A stretch of 64,000 bases of DNA from Streptantibioticus ferralitis (lineage in GTDB: Bacteria > Actinomycetota > Actinomycetes > Streptomycetales > Streptomycetaceae). The notes beneath the pieces are model-generated. The model did not search any database and was not told where the DNA came from. It saw nothing but the letters and a program-made list of their open reading frames with translations. Within the stretch, counting starts at the first letter, position 1. The number at the start of each line of letters is the position of its first letter. The stretch is taken from positions 62,001-126,000 of the forward strand of contig NZ_JARHTQ010000011.1 of NCBI RefSeq assembly GCF_029223525.1, read 5' to 3'. Position numbers and translations under genes: made by a program. Shown here piece after piece: positions 43,151 through 51,947 of the stretch.

Positions 43151-43461
43151 GGTGCGCCCCCCATTTTCTGTTGTACGAGTAGTTGGATGTTCAAATGGTG
43201 GGGGCACAGTAGCGCATCGTGGAACTGGCCGGTCAGCGCCTCTGCTCGGCTTTGCTCGGTCGTCTCCTTGCGGACGAGAGCACCTTTCTTCGGGGTCGGC
43301 GCCGACTCCTACCGGACACACCGCAGCGCGTGAACCGATCCACCCAACCGGTCAAAGATCAATGGCAATCGGCCAAGGTTCCCTATGCCCAGGACATCCG
43401 TCCGCTCCCTGCGGTGCCGGGGTATCGAGCATTCCCCGGCTCGGGGGTGTCACAGGGTGTG

Positions 43462-43656
43462 TTACAGCTTGTGTACCTGGTCTCCTTCGTCGAGCAGCAT
43501 CGCGAGTGTCGATCCCGAGTCCCAGTTGATGTTCAAGCGTGTGCCCAGCCGTTCGTCCGGCTGATATGCCGTCACAGTGCCTTGTTCACCGGGGCGTAGG
43601 TGGGTGTACGGATCGGTGGTGTGGACCAGGACAATCCGGTCTCCGGGCTGGTACAT
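43462..43656 (-). CDS. DUF4314 protein
   Basis: 64 residues from ATG 43656. MYQPGDRIVLVHTTDPYTHL, GEQGTVTAYQPDE and NINWDSGSTLAMLLDEGDQV match the DUF4314 family closely. This is a small SH3-like beta-barrel fold of unknown function, frequent on actinobacterial plasmids and conjugative elements. It lies downstream of the wHTH regulator of the transfer operon. Confidence 0.85.
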   Translation of the reverse strand: MYQPGDRIVLVHTTDPYTHLRPGEQGTVTAYQPDERLGTRLNINWDSGSTLAMLLDEGDQVHKL

Positions 43657-43786
43657 CGTGCGCCTCCTCACCGTCGCAGCCGCAAGGGGGCGGGGGGACC
43701 GTCCGCCTTTCGCGGTGGTTGTTGTAGTCATCGGTCGGGGTGGCGGACGTCTTGCGGCCTGCCACCCCGGCGGGTGTGTGGGATGG

Positions 43787-44569
43787 CTACTGTTCGATGC
43801 TTGTGCGTAGTTGGTACCGGCGCGGGTGGTCGTTGACCTGCCGGGCTTGTCCGTGCTTTTCGAGGGTGACGAGGGCGTTGGCGATGGCCCCGGAGCTCTT
43901 GCCGATGACGCGGCTGAGGGCGGTGGCGGTGAACTCCCCATCGGGGTGGGCCTGTAGGTGGTCCAGCACCATCTGGCGCAGCCCGCCGGGTGCGAGCCGC
44001 TGCTTGCTACCGCCGGTCACCACAGTCAGTTTCGGCGCTGCGGACTCCTCCCGGGCGGCCGAGGCGGATTCCGCCGTCTCACAAGGGGCATCTTCCGCAG
44101 TCGCGCTATCGATCTGAGCAGGCTCGGTGCTCTCCTTGGACCGGATGCTGGTCTCGGTCTCGGCGGGGGCTTCGTGCGCGCTGTCCTCGTCCGGGGCTGG
44201 GCTGGTGGGTGTGTCGGGTGCTGCCGTCGGGAGTTCCTGGCTGTCGTGTGGATCCGAGGTCTGAGCTTCGGGGGTGTTGGTGTGGAGCGGTGCGGGGTGG
44301 GTGGGGTACCAGTGGCTTGCGACGCGGCGGTTGCCGTCGGGTGTGCCGGGATCGCGGCGGACGCGGCCGTCCTTTTCCAGACGGGCGAGGGCTTTGGCAG
44401 CGGTGGAGCGTCCGATTCCGGTGGCTTCGGCGAGGGCGGCGGCGGTGGTTCCGGGCTGCTGGGTGAGGGCGTCCCACACGGTGGTGTGGGTGCCGGTGAG
44501 CGCTGTGGTGTCGGGTGCGGGCTTTTCGGCGGTGGGCTGTTGGTCGGTTTGGCCGGGCTGGGTGGTCAT
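43787..44569 (-). CDS. Protein with two winged-helix domains
   Basis: ATG 44569 after GGAGG gives 260 residues. The first winged helix is at 25-80 (AAALAEATGIGRSTAAKALARL). An acidic Ser/Thr/Glu linker follows. The second winged helix closes the protein (FTATALSRVIGKSSGAIANA, then ARQVNDHPRRYQL). The second one is very like the N-terminus of the MoxR ATPase at 32723. It lies within the T4SS operon and may regulate it. Two DNA-binding heads on a flexible linker suggest it bridges two sites. Confidence 0.75.
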   Translation of the reverse strand: MTTQPGQTDQQPTAEKPAPDTTALTGTHTTVWDALTQQPGTTAAALAEATGIGRSTAAKALARLEKDGRVRRDPGTPDGNRRVASHWYPTHPAPLHTNTPEAQTSDPHDSQELPTAAPDTPTSPAPDEDSAHEAPAETETSIRSKESTEPAQIDSATAEDAPCETAESASAAREESAAPKLTVVTGGSKQRLAPGGLRQMVLDHLQAHPDGEFTATALSRVIGKSSGAIANALVTLEKHGQARQVNDHPRRYQLRTSIEQ

Positions 44570-44734
44570 GGTGGGACCTCCACGAAGATCGGGGTGGCTG
44601 TGGTGGGGTCCCCGGCCGGGGTGCGGCGTGGTGCCGCTGGGTGCCGTCGGGTGCGTGCGCATCGCGGTGGTCCGGTCGGCGACGACCATGGAGCCGTGGA
44701 TGCGCCGACAAGTCAAGCGGTCCAATGTGCCTGG

Positions 44735-45670
44735 TCAGGAGCGCGTTTGAGGAGCGCTCCCGTGGGTGCTCCTGGCGCCCGGGAGCGGTCCGGGGAGCGG
44801 GTGGTGAGTGGCGGTGGCGGTGCGGGTTTCGAGTTGGGTGCGCAGGGACTTGGCGCGGGGGTGCCCGATGCGTAGGGCCCGCTTGAGTTGGCGGATGCTC
44901 ATCGGTCGTCCGGTGCGGGAGCGGTGTTCGGCGTCGAGCCGCAGTGCGCGGGCGAACACGCCGCCGTGTGCGGGATCACCACGATGGGTCGGGGAGGGCT
45001 GGCCGGGTAGGGCGGTTCCGGCCGGTTGTGGGCCGCGGCCGGCCGTACACGGCCCAACGTGCACCGGGTGCAGGGCAGTTGTGCCCGGGTGCGGGTGCGG
45101 GTGCGGGTGCGGGTGCGGGAGCGGGGGCGGCCCTGGCGGGATGGTGTCCGGGGTGGCCGTAGGGGAGACGGTGCTCGGGGGGAGCGGTGCGGGGGCGGGG
45201 TGCTCCTGCGGGTGGTCGTGCGGGGGCAGGGGAGGGGTGGTGATGCGGTGGCGGTAGGCGGCGACGGTCTCGGTGAGCAGGATCAGGAGCACCGGTGGCA
45301 CCGTGTGCAGGAGCACTCCTGTGGGATCGGCGTGGCGTGGCCAGCCGATACGGTCGTCGGGCCAGATCGAGGTCCAGGTGTTCATCACCGTGGCGGTGCA
45401 TCCGGTGAACCAGCGCAGGGCTGCGGACCAGCCCGGTGGTGGCACGCCCCAGGAGGCGAGGCGGGCGTCGGCGAGGAGCACCGTGGCCAGCGCCAGGACG
45501 ACCATGGGGTCCAGGAGCGCCGCGGTCAGAGGGGGGATCTTGTGGGTGGTGGCGAAACCGGTGACGTTGACCGCGGTGAAGACGGCCGCCAAAACAGCGA
45601 CGCTGGCCAACGCCCTGGTCAGCGCTCGCAGGAGCGCCTCGGCCTCTTGCCGACTCGGGCGGCTGTTCAC
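44735..45670 (-). CDS. DUF2637 (SpdB-like) membrane protein
   Basis: 311 residues from GTG 45670, in the stop of the preceding gene (GTGA). Four hydrophobic helices lie in residues 15-140 (SVAVLAAVFTAVNVTG, LDPMVVLALATVLLADARLA and two more), the DUF2637 pattern. A Pro-rich cytoplasmic tail follows, with an unusual His-Pro repeat (HPHPHPHPHP), and then a helix-turn-helix-like end (RPMSIRQLKRALRIGHPRAK). DUF2637 proteins are linked to plasmid spread in Streptomyces. The His-Pro run reflects a short 6-bp DNA repeat near 45090-45120. Confidence 0.75.
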   Translation of the reverse strand: MNSRPSRQEAEALLRALTRALASVAVLAAVFTAVNVTGFATTHKIPPLTAALLDPMVVLALATVLLADARLASWGVPPPGWSAALRWFTGCTATVMNTWTSIWPDDRIGWPRHADPTGVLLHTVPPVLLILLTETVAAYRHRITTPPLPPHDHPQEHPAPAPLPPSTVSPTATPDTIPPGPPPLPHPHPHPHPHPGTTALHPVHVGPCTAGRGPQPAGTALPGQPSPTHRGDPAHGGVFARALRLDAEHRSRTGRPMSIRQLKRALRIGHPRAKSLRTQLETRTATATHHPLPGPLPGARSTHGSAPQTRS

Positions 45671-46629
45671 GGGCGGGCCGATACTCGTACCGCGCCGAGG
45701 TATTGGTCCCCGGCGTAGCGGATGGGCTCCTCGCGGATGACTTCATGCGGGCGTGGGGCGTCGATCATGCGTCCTGCGCCTACGTAGAGCCCGACGTGGT
45801 GTACGTGGGTCGGTGTGCCGTAGAAGACGAGATCCCCGGGCCGCAGCGGTGTGCGGTCGGGGACGTGGGGTCCGGCGTTGTACTGGTCTTGGGCGACGCG
45901 CTGTAGGCGGATGCCGGCGGCGGCGTAGGCGGCTTGGGTCAGGCCCGAGCAATCGAAGCCGACGCTATCGTGAGTAGGGCCTTCTCCGCCCCAGATGTAG
46001 GGGCGGCCGAGCTGGGCGCGGGCGTACGCGATCGCGATGGCAGCTTGTGGAGTTGGGGCGTGGAACGCGCCGTCGGGGTTGGTGGGTTGGTCGCTGACCG
46101 CGTAGGTGGCGGCGGTGTGCAGCACGTCGTTGACGTAGGCGGTGTCGTGGTTGTAGGCGAAGATCGCGCCGCGTAGGTTGCGGCCATCTCGGGCCCCGTT
46201 GGTGCATAGCAGGCGGGCTGCTGCGTAGACGGCGTCGACTGGATCCCACGGGGTGGGCGGTGTCTTCCCGCCGGGCGGGACTGGGGTGGCGTAGGTGGCG
46301 AAGGTGCTGGGGAGGAATTGCATGGGGCCGACGGCTCCGGCGGTGGAGATCATGTGCGGGTTGCGGGCGTGGTCGGTCTCTGTCTTGCCGATCGCTGCGA
46401 GTACGGTCCACGGCAGGCCGGGGCAGGTAGCGGCGGCCTGCTGGTAGAGGGTCAGCATTCGGGCGGGGATGTCGGCGAGCGCTGCCCGGGTGGGCAGCAG
46501 CGTGGCACCGGTGGCTGTGATGCCGGAGGTGGTGCTGCCCGCGATGCCAGCGATCCCGACGACGGCGATGACCGCGAGGAACAGCAGCCCGGCGGTGGTG
46601 CCGACCGCTGCCTTGACGGCTGTCCCCAT
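45667..46629 (-). CDS. Lytic transglycosylase plus NlpC/P60 peptidase (VirB1-like)
   Basis: ATG 46629 overlaps the stop of the preceding gene. 320 residues: one N-terminal membrane helix, then an SLT domain (WTVLAAIGKTETDH with catalytic Glu, GAVGPMQFLPSTF, FAYNHD), then NlpC/P60 (GFDCSGLTQAAYA with catalytic Cys, HVHHVGLYVG with His). Two peptidoglycan-cutting activities in one protein open the wall for the T4SS channel. This combination is standard in Gram-positive conjugation systems. Confidence 0.88.
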   Translation of the reverse strand: MGTAVKAAVGTTAGLLFLAVIAVVGIAGIAGSTTSGITATGATLLPTRAALADIPARMLTLYQQAAATCPGLPWTVLAAIGKTETDHARNPHMISTAGAVGPMQFLPSTFATYATPVPPGGKTPPTPWDPVDAVYAAARLLCTNGARDGRNLRGAIFAYNHDTAYVNDVLHTAATYAVSDQPTNPDGAFHAPTPQAAIAIAYARAQLGRPYIWGGEGPTHDSVGFDCSGLTQAAYAAAGIRLQRVAQDQYNAGPHVPDRTPLRPGDLVFYGTPTHVHHVGLYVGAGRMIDAPRPHEVIREEPIRYAGDQYLGAVRVSARP

Positions 46630-47648
46630 CAGCGGACACCGCCGTCGGGCGGTAGCGGAGTGATGGGCCGCCACGGCCGTGTGTCTGCCTCGCCCGGGGA
46701 CAGGGCTGGGTCTTGCGTGGTCAACGCCGGGGTGAGGCCTGGCCAGTGGGCGGCGAGGGCGGCCAGCGGGAGCCTGCCGCCCGCCGTGTCACCCAGCGGC
46801 AGCCAGACGGGTCCGGCCAGCCCAGCAGGGGACATGAGGTCGGCGCTGGTGGTGGCGACGGGCAGCTGCGCCTGGTGGGCGGTGTCGGTGAGCCGGGTGC
46901 GCAGGGCTGCTTCCCGGCGGGTGGTGCTGGTGTGGATCAACAGGGCGGTGCGGGTGCCGGTGGTGGCGGCGAGGCTGGCGTAGCCGGGGAGTTTGGCCTC
47001 GAGCCGGGCGAGGGGGCGTTCGGTGCCGGTGTCGTATTCGAAGAAGAATGGCACCATGGTCGGGCCGCTTTGCCAGTGTGCGTAGGCATCGGGGCGGATC
47101 CAGTCACCCCACAGTCGTTTCGCCGAGCGGGGGGAGAGCCACAGCGCCAGGTGCTCGTTGCTGCGTTGGCGGTGGGTGGCGGCGAGGGTGACGAGGTGGG
47201 TGTTGACGTCGAGGTCGTGGTCGAGGGTGGGGGAGAAGGCGGTGCGGGCGCACAGGTCCTTGCGCCAGCCGATCGAGGCCAGGTCGGTGCCGCGGGTGGC
47301 GGCCAGTACTTCGGCTCCGGTGCGGCCGAGGGTGTAGTGCTCGGGGGCGGAGCCGGTCTGCAAAAGGGGCCGGAAGGAGTCCACGACGCCGAGGAAGTAC
47401 AGGTCGCGTAGGCGGCGGTTGGCGCAGCGGTGGCTGGTGAACGCCAACGCGCTGATGTGGTGGGAGGTGAGGACTCGGTGCTCGTGGAGCATGGCGGTCA
47501 GCCAGAGGTCGCGTGGGGTGAGTCGGGCGGCGAGGGTGGCCAGGTCGGTGCGGGCCCGGAGTGGGTGGTTGGGGCGGCGGCGACTGGTGGCGGCACGCGG
47601 CACGTATGCCGAGCGAGAGTGAGTGGCGAAGCGGTGGGCAGCGGGCAT
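46629..47648 (-). CDS. Replication-relaxation family protein
   Basis: ATG 47648 with AGGGG upstream gives 339 residues; the frame extends to 48338 only as overlap with the VirD4 gene. The N-terminal winged-helix region DLWLTAMLHEHRVLTSHHIS, then RRLRDLYFLGVVDSFRPLL and PEHYTLGRTGAEVLA match replication-relaxation (PF13814-type) proteins. FFFEYDTGTERPLARLEAKL follows. These are needed for replication or DNA relaxation of some plasmids. It is the only relaxase-like candidate in the window, but the classical MOB motifs (HUH, catalytic Tyr) are not seen. Confidence 0.75.
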   Translation of the reverse strand: MPAAHRFATHSRSAYVPRAATSRRRPNHPLRARTDLATLAARLTPRDLWLTAMLHEHRVLTSHHISALAFTSHRCANRRLRDLYFLGVVDSFRPLLQTGSAPEHYTLGRTGAEVLAATRGTDLASIGWRKDLCARTAFSPTLDHDLDVNTHLVTLAATHRQRSNEHLALWLSPRSAKRLWGDWIRPDAYAHWQSGPTMVPFFFEYDTGTERPLARLEAKLPGYASLAATTGTRTALLIHTSTTRREAALRTRLTDTAHQAQLPVATTSADLMSPAGLAGPVWLPLGDTAGGRLPLAALAAHWPGLTPALTTQDPALSPGEADTRPWRPITPLPPDGGVR

Positions 47649-47688
47649 GGCAAAACCCCTGTTTTCGGTGGGCAGTGCGACGGGGTGG

Positions 47689-50091
47689 CTACAGCGGTAG
47701 GTAGGGGGAGCGGGAGGTGGTGGCGCCGACGCGGGCTGCGGCTGCTGCCCGCAAGTGCGCTGAGCGGCCGGGCACTGGCGGTGGCAGGGGGCGGGTGGTG
47801 AGGGTGAAGGCGGCGGTCTCCGAGCCGTCTGCGAGCAGGTGGGCGGCAGCCTGGTAGGGGCCGAGGTGGGCGAGGTCGTGGGCGGCCATGGTGGGCAGGG
47901 TGTGGCGTTCGAGGGCGTGGGCGTCTTCGGGGGAGGCATTGAAGAAGACCTTGTTACGAGCGTTGGCGGAGATGCCCTCGCGTAGGTCACGGGGGAGTTG
48001 GGCGAGGTGCTGGTGGGCCAGGGTGAGGGAGAGCCGGTGTCCGCGGGCCTCGGCCAGCATGTCCTCCAACGGGTAGGGGATCGTGAGGAAGTTGTGGCAT
48101 TCGTCCAGGAACAAAGCCGCGTCGATGCGGGTGTGTTCGGGGGTGCGGGCGCGGGCTGCTGCGGCCTGCCACGTCTTCGCCACCACGAAGGAGCCCAGCA
48201 GACGGGCGGTCTCCTCACCGAGCGCGCCCTTGGGCAGGCGGGCCAGCAGAATGCCGCCGTCGAGGACATCGTCGAGGTGGAAGGTCGACTTGCCGCCGGC
48301 GATAGCGCGGCGGGGGTAGGAGCGTAGGAGGAAAGCACGGAGCTTGTTCATCACCGGGCCGACCACCGCTGCCCGTGACGGCTCGGACAAGCTCTCGTAC
48401 CAGGCCCAAAAGCCGCGCAGGACGGGGTCTTTGATGCCGGGCAGGATCCGCAGCCGGTAGGCGGACTCGCCCAGCAGCCGGGGGATGTCGGCGAGCGTGA
48501 CGATCTGATGGCTCTTGCGGGCGTGCAGCAGCAGCGTCAGGCAGGCGGCGCGCATCACGTCGTCGGTGCGCGGGCCCCAGAACGCGGAGAAGATGCGGCG
48601 GAAGATGCCGGTGATGTTGTCGACGACGACGTCGATGTCCTCGCCTTCCAGCACGTTCAGGCACGGCGGGGCATGGGGGTCGTCGGGATCGAGGAGCACC
48701 AGCCGGTCCGCGCACTGCTCGGGTAGCCGCTGCAGCAGGTCGGTGACGAGGTCGCCCTTGGGGTCGACGACGATCGCCCCGCGGCCCGCTGCGACATCGT
48801 CGAGGACCATGTTGGCGATCAGCGTGGACTTGCCCGACCCGGTCGCGCCCATAACGTGCAGGTGGTGTCGGGCGTCGGCGACCTTCAGGCCGACGCCGCG
48901 GCGTCGGCCGGTATCGGTCTGCCCGAGCGGCTTGACCCCGGCGCCGGGTGTCGGGATGGCCGGTGGCGGGAGTACGGAGCGGGCTCCGGCCCGTGCGAGG
49001 CCGGGGGCGTCGGCGTCGACGGGCAGGTGAGCCAAGGCTGCCAGTTCCGGTACGGACAGCAGATTCCCGCGACGCGGAAACCACCGGCCCGACACCACCT
49101 CATCCGCCTGGAAGAGCCGGGCTCGGGCCAACCAGTTGCGGGCCGCGAACAACGAGAACGCCGAAGCGAGGGCGTGCGCCCGGCCGCGGAGCCGGGCCTG
49201 CGGGTTGCCGGTGTCGGGGCAGAGAGTGACCGCGTAGCGGATGTCGACTTCCCATTGTGGGCCGGTGAGTTTGGTGACGGTCTGCCGAACTTCGGCGCCG
49301 TGGGATGGGTCCAGCGAGGTGACATGGGTGCGCTGCGGGGCGTGGGTGATCAGGTCGAAGATCGCGCTGAGCCGCCGTGGATTCGCGCCCGCCTTCAACC
49401 GCCGTGCCGCGCGGCGGGCGCGGCGCAGGCGGGCTCCGGTGGCGGGACGGGCGAGGATCTGTACCACCGCGGCTTCGCCCGTGTCCATGCCGGTGGCGGC
49501 CTGCAGCAGGGCGCGCAGCGGGTCGGTGTCGTGATCGGTGCGCAGTGGCAGCACCTCGGGCCGGGCCAACCGCAACCTGCCCGCCGTGCTGATATGCCCA
49601 CGGGGGATCGGCGGTGGTGGTTCGGTCAGGCGGGTGTGGGCGCCGGGCCAGGCGGCCTCAACCGCTCGGCGTGCCAGCGCGGTCGGCACGGCCTGGGGCA
49701 GCCACAGGCGCACGGTGAGCCCGTCGCTGTTCCAGGCGTACTCGAACGCCAGGTGCGGTTGGCCGCTGGTCATGCGCCGCCACCAGGGGCGTAGCAGCCC
49801 TGCGAGTTGGCTCCACAGCACCTGGCCGCCGTGTTCGGCGACCTTGGGTGGGGCGAGGATCGTGATACAGCGCGCCGAGTCGGCCAGGGCGGTGTTACGC
49901 CTTCGGTGCCATCCGGCGCGCCCCACGGGGATGGCGGTGGCGATGAGGAGCACGCCGGGGGTCAGCCACGGCCAGGCGGTGGCGGCGAAGCCGGTGATGG
50001 TGTGGGCGAGCTCGGTCCACACCGCTTCGGGGTCGGTGAGGTAGCGGCCCAAAAGCCCGCCAACCGGGGTGGGCGCCATCGGGCCGGTCAC
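47689..50091 (-). CDS. VirD4/TraG-like conjugative coupling ATPase
   Basis: GTG 50091 in the stop of the VirB4 gene gives 800 residues. An N-terminal membrane helix (WLTPGVLLIATAIPVG) is followed by a long N-terminal domain and the motor: Walker A MGATGSGKST (414-423), VVDPKGDL, then LFLDECHNF (Walker B) and the TLAHQHLAQLP sensor. The coupling protein brings DNA-protein substrate to the T4SS channel. It lies between the VirB4 and replication-relaxation genes, consistent with the transfer role. Confidence 0.88.
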   Translation of the reverse strand: MTGPMAPTPVGGLLGRYLTDPEAVWTELAHTITGFAATAWPWLTPGVLLIATAIPVGRAGWHRRRNTALADSARCITILAPPKVAEHGGQVLWSQLAGLLRPWWRRMTSGQPHLAFEYAWNSDGLTVRLWLPQAVPTALARRAVEAAWPGAHTRLTEPPPPIPRGHISTAGRLRLARPEVLPLRTDHDTDPLRALLQAATGMDTGEAAVVQILARPATGARLRRARRAARRLKAGANPRRLSAIFDLITHAPQRTHVTSLDPSHGAEVRQTVTKLTGPQWEVDIRYAVTLCPDTGNPQARLRGRAHALASAFSLFAARNWLARARLFQADEVVSGRWFPRRGNLLSVPELAALAHLPVDADAPGLARAGARSVLPPPAIPTPGAGVKPLGQTDTGRRRGVGLKVADARHHLHVMGATGSGKSTLIANMVLDDVAAGRGAIVVDPKGDLVTDLLQRLPEQCADRLVLLDPDDPHAPPCLNVLEGEDIDVVVDNITGIFRRIFSAFWGPRTDDVMRAACLTLLLHARKSHQIVTLADIPRLLGESAYRLRILPGIKDPVLRGFWAWYESLSEPSRAAVVGPVMNKLRAFLLRSYPRRAIAGGKSTFHLDDVLDGGILLARLPKGALGEETARLLGSFVVAKTWQAAAARARTPEHTRIDAALFLDECHNFLTIPYPLEDMLAEARGHRLSLTLAHQHLAQLPRDLREGISANARNKVFFNASPEDAHALERHTLPTMAAHDLAHLGPYQAAAHLLADGSETAAFTLTTRPLPPPVPGRSAHLRAAAAARVGATTSRSPYLPL

Positions 50092-51947
50092 CGGACGTCC
50101 TGCAGGGCGGGTGTGGGGGTGTCGTCGTACGGGTCGAGGGCATCGACATCGGGGCTAGTGGTGCTGGTTTCGCAGGTGGCGGCGAGTTCGGCCGGGTCAG
50201 TGGTGACGACCTGATGCTCCGACGGAGAGGCAACTGCATAGAACGCTGCTTTATGGCGCCCGGCGAGCAGCAGCGCGGAACCTCGTTCGGCCGTGAGCAA
50301 GAACTCTTGTTCACCACGGGATAGATGAAAGGCGGAGGCGACCTGGTCGATGGCCTGTGGGGCTTGCCGCAGCAGGATCTGTGTGGCGGCGTTCGCCACG
50401 ATTGCCCGCCCGAGCTCGCTGGACAGGACGTCGTCAGCGTCTTGGGTGACCACCGCGAGCCCAGCCCAGTACTTGCGGGCGGCCTTGGCCATCCGGAACA
50501 AGAACCTTGCCCCGTCGCCGTGGCGCATCAACAACCACGCCTCATCCACCACGACCAGACGCCTGCGCCGCTGCTTAGCGTCAGCGACCTGCCGCCAGAT
50601 CGCATCCAACGCCAACAGCATGGCGGCGGTAACCACTTCGGCTGGCAGCTGGCGTAGGGAGAAGACGACCAGATGGCCGCGCGGCGGCGTGGTCGTGGGG
50701 CCGTCGAAGAGACCGGCGTGGCTGCCGGTGATATACGGGGCCAGGCGGTCGGCCAGCCCGATCCCCTGCGCGCCGTGCTCGCGCAGCACCACGGCGAGGT
50801 CACCCAGCAGTGGTGCCGGGCGGTTCCAGGTGCGTGGATCGCCGGTGATCCCGGCGCGTTCGTAGGTGGTCAGGATCGCGGCATCCAGCACGGCTCTCTC
50901 GCTCGAGGCCAGCTCGGCGCCCAGCAGGACGGTCAGGAAGGTGTGCAGGAACAGCGCGCGCCGGGTCAGCACATCGCGGCTGTTGTGGGCGCCTTCGGGC
51001 AGGTCGAAGGGGTTCAGCCGCACCCCGGGTGCGCCGAGCCGGATCACGGTGCCGCCGACCTGCTCGGCGAGGCGGAGGTATTCGTCTTCCGGGTCGATGA
51101 CGAGGGCTTCGGTGCCGGTGAACAGCTGTCGCAGCAGCTCGAGTTTGGTCAGGTAGGACTTGCCCGCCCCCGAGCGGGCCAGGGTGATGGAGTTGTAGTT
51201 GTCCTGGGCGAACCGGTCCCACAACAGCAACGAGGAGCTGGCCGCATTGACGCCGTACAACACCGGCGAGTCGGAGGGGGTTTGGTCGGCGGCGGGCAGG
51301 TCGGGGGAGGTGAAGGGGAAGCAGGCGGCGAGTGCTGCGGTGTCGAAGGTGCGGCGTACTTTGAGGGTGTCGATGCCGAAGGGGAGGGTGGCGATCCATC
51401 CGGGCAGGGCTCGGAAGGTGGCCGGTGCGGTGGTGATGAGCAGGGATTCAGCGATCGCCCGGACCGAGGCGACCTGCTCGGCGAGGCTTTCCTCATCGCC
51501 AGCGTGGATGGTCAGGTACAGGCCGACGTGGAAGAGTTTTCCTTCGCCGCGGGCGATTCGGTAGGCGAGTTCGGCGGCATCGGCGGCTGCGGCTTCGGTG
51601 TCGGGGTCATCCAGCTTGCCCTTGTCGAATCCGGTGCGTCGTCCGGACTCCAGCCGGGCTCGCTGCTTACGCAAGGATGCGGCGGCTACGGTGGTGGGGA
51701 TCGGTTCGATGTGCAGCGCCACGTCCAGACGGCCGGGGTAGGTCAACAACGGTTGCAGCCAGCCGGGGTGGACCTCGGCCGGGTAGCCGGTGACGACCAG
51801 CGTCGCCGCGAGATGACCGCCAACCTGCAGATACCGGGCCCGCACTTCCACGGCCTCTGGCCCCAGCCCGGCGAGCAACTCACGGCCCGAGACAACAGGT
51901 TGCTCTGCGCGCTCGCGGTGCCGCTTGATCAGCGCATGGATGGCCAT
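50088..51947 (-). CDS. VirB4/TraE-like conjugation ATPase
   Basis: 619 residues. The N-terminal CagE/VirB4-type region (LLTYPGRLDVALHIEPIP) precedes Walker A LARSGAGKSYLTK (about 257-269). VIDPEDEYLRLAEQVGG, Walker B LVVVDEAWLLM and VTQDADDVLSSELGRAI follow. VirB4 proteins energise pilus and channel assembly at the membrane. The start overlaps the end of the PrgI-like gene by 19 bp. Confidence 0.9.
   Translation of the reverse strand: MAIHALIKRHRERAEQPVVSGRELLAGLGPEAVEVRARYLQVGGHLAATLVVTGYPAEVHPGWLQPLLTYPGRLDVALHIEPIPTTVAAASLRKQRARLESGRRTGFDKGKLDDPDTEAAAADAAELAYRIARGEGKLFHVGLYLTIHAGDEESLAEQVASVRAIAESLLITTAPATFRALPGWIATLPFGIDTLKVRRTFDTAALAACFPFTSPDLPAADQTPSDSPVLYGVNAASSSLLLWDRFAQDNYNSITLARSGAGKSYLTKLELLRQLFTGTEALVIDPEDEYLRLAEQVGGTVIRLGAPGVRLNPFDLPEGAHNSRDVLTRRALFLHTFLTVLLGAELASSERAVLDAAILTTYERAGITGDPRTWNRPAPLLGDLAVVLREHGAQGIGLADRLAPYITGSHAGLFDGPTTTPPRGHLVVFSLRQLPAEVVTAAMLLALDAIWRQVADAKQRRRRLVVVDEAWLLMRHGDGARFLFRMAKAARKYWAGLAVVTQDADDVLSSELGRAIVANAATQILLRQAPQAIDQVASAFHLSRGEQEFLLTAERGSALLLAGRHKAAFYAVASPSEHQVVTTDPAELAATCETSTTSPDVDALDPYDDTPTPALQDVR

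Noticed and set aside
45085..45125. Short GGTGCG repeat (six-base unit) as a regulatory element
   Set aside because: It lies within the DUF2637 gene and encodes the His-Pro run; best explained as coding microsatellite.
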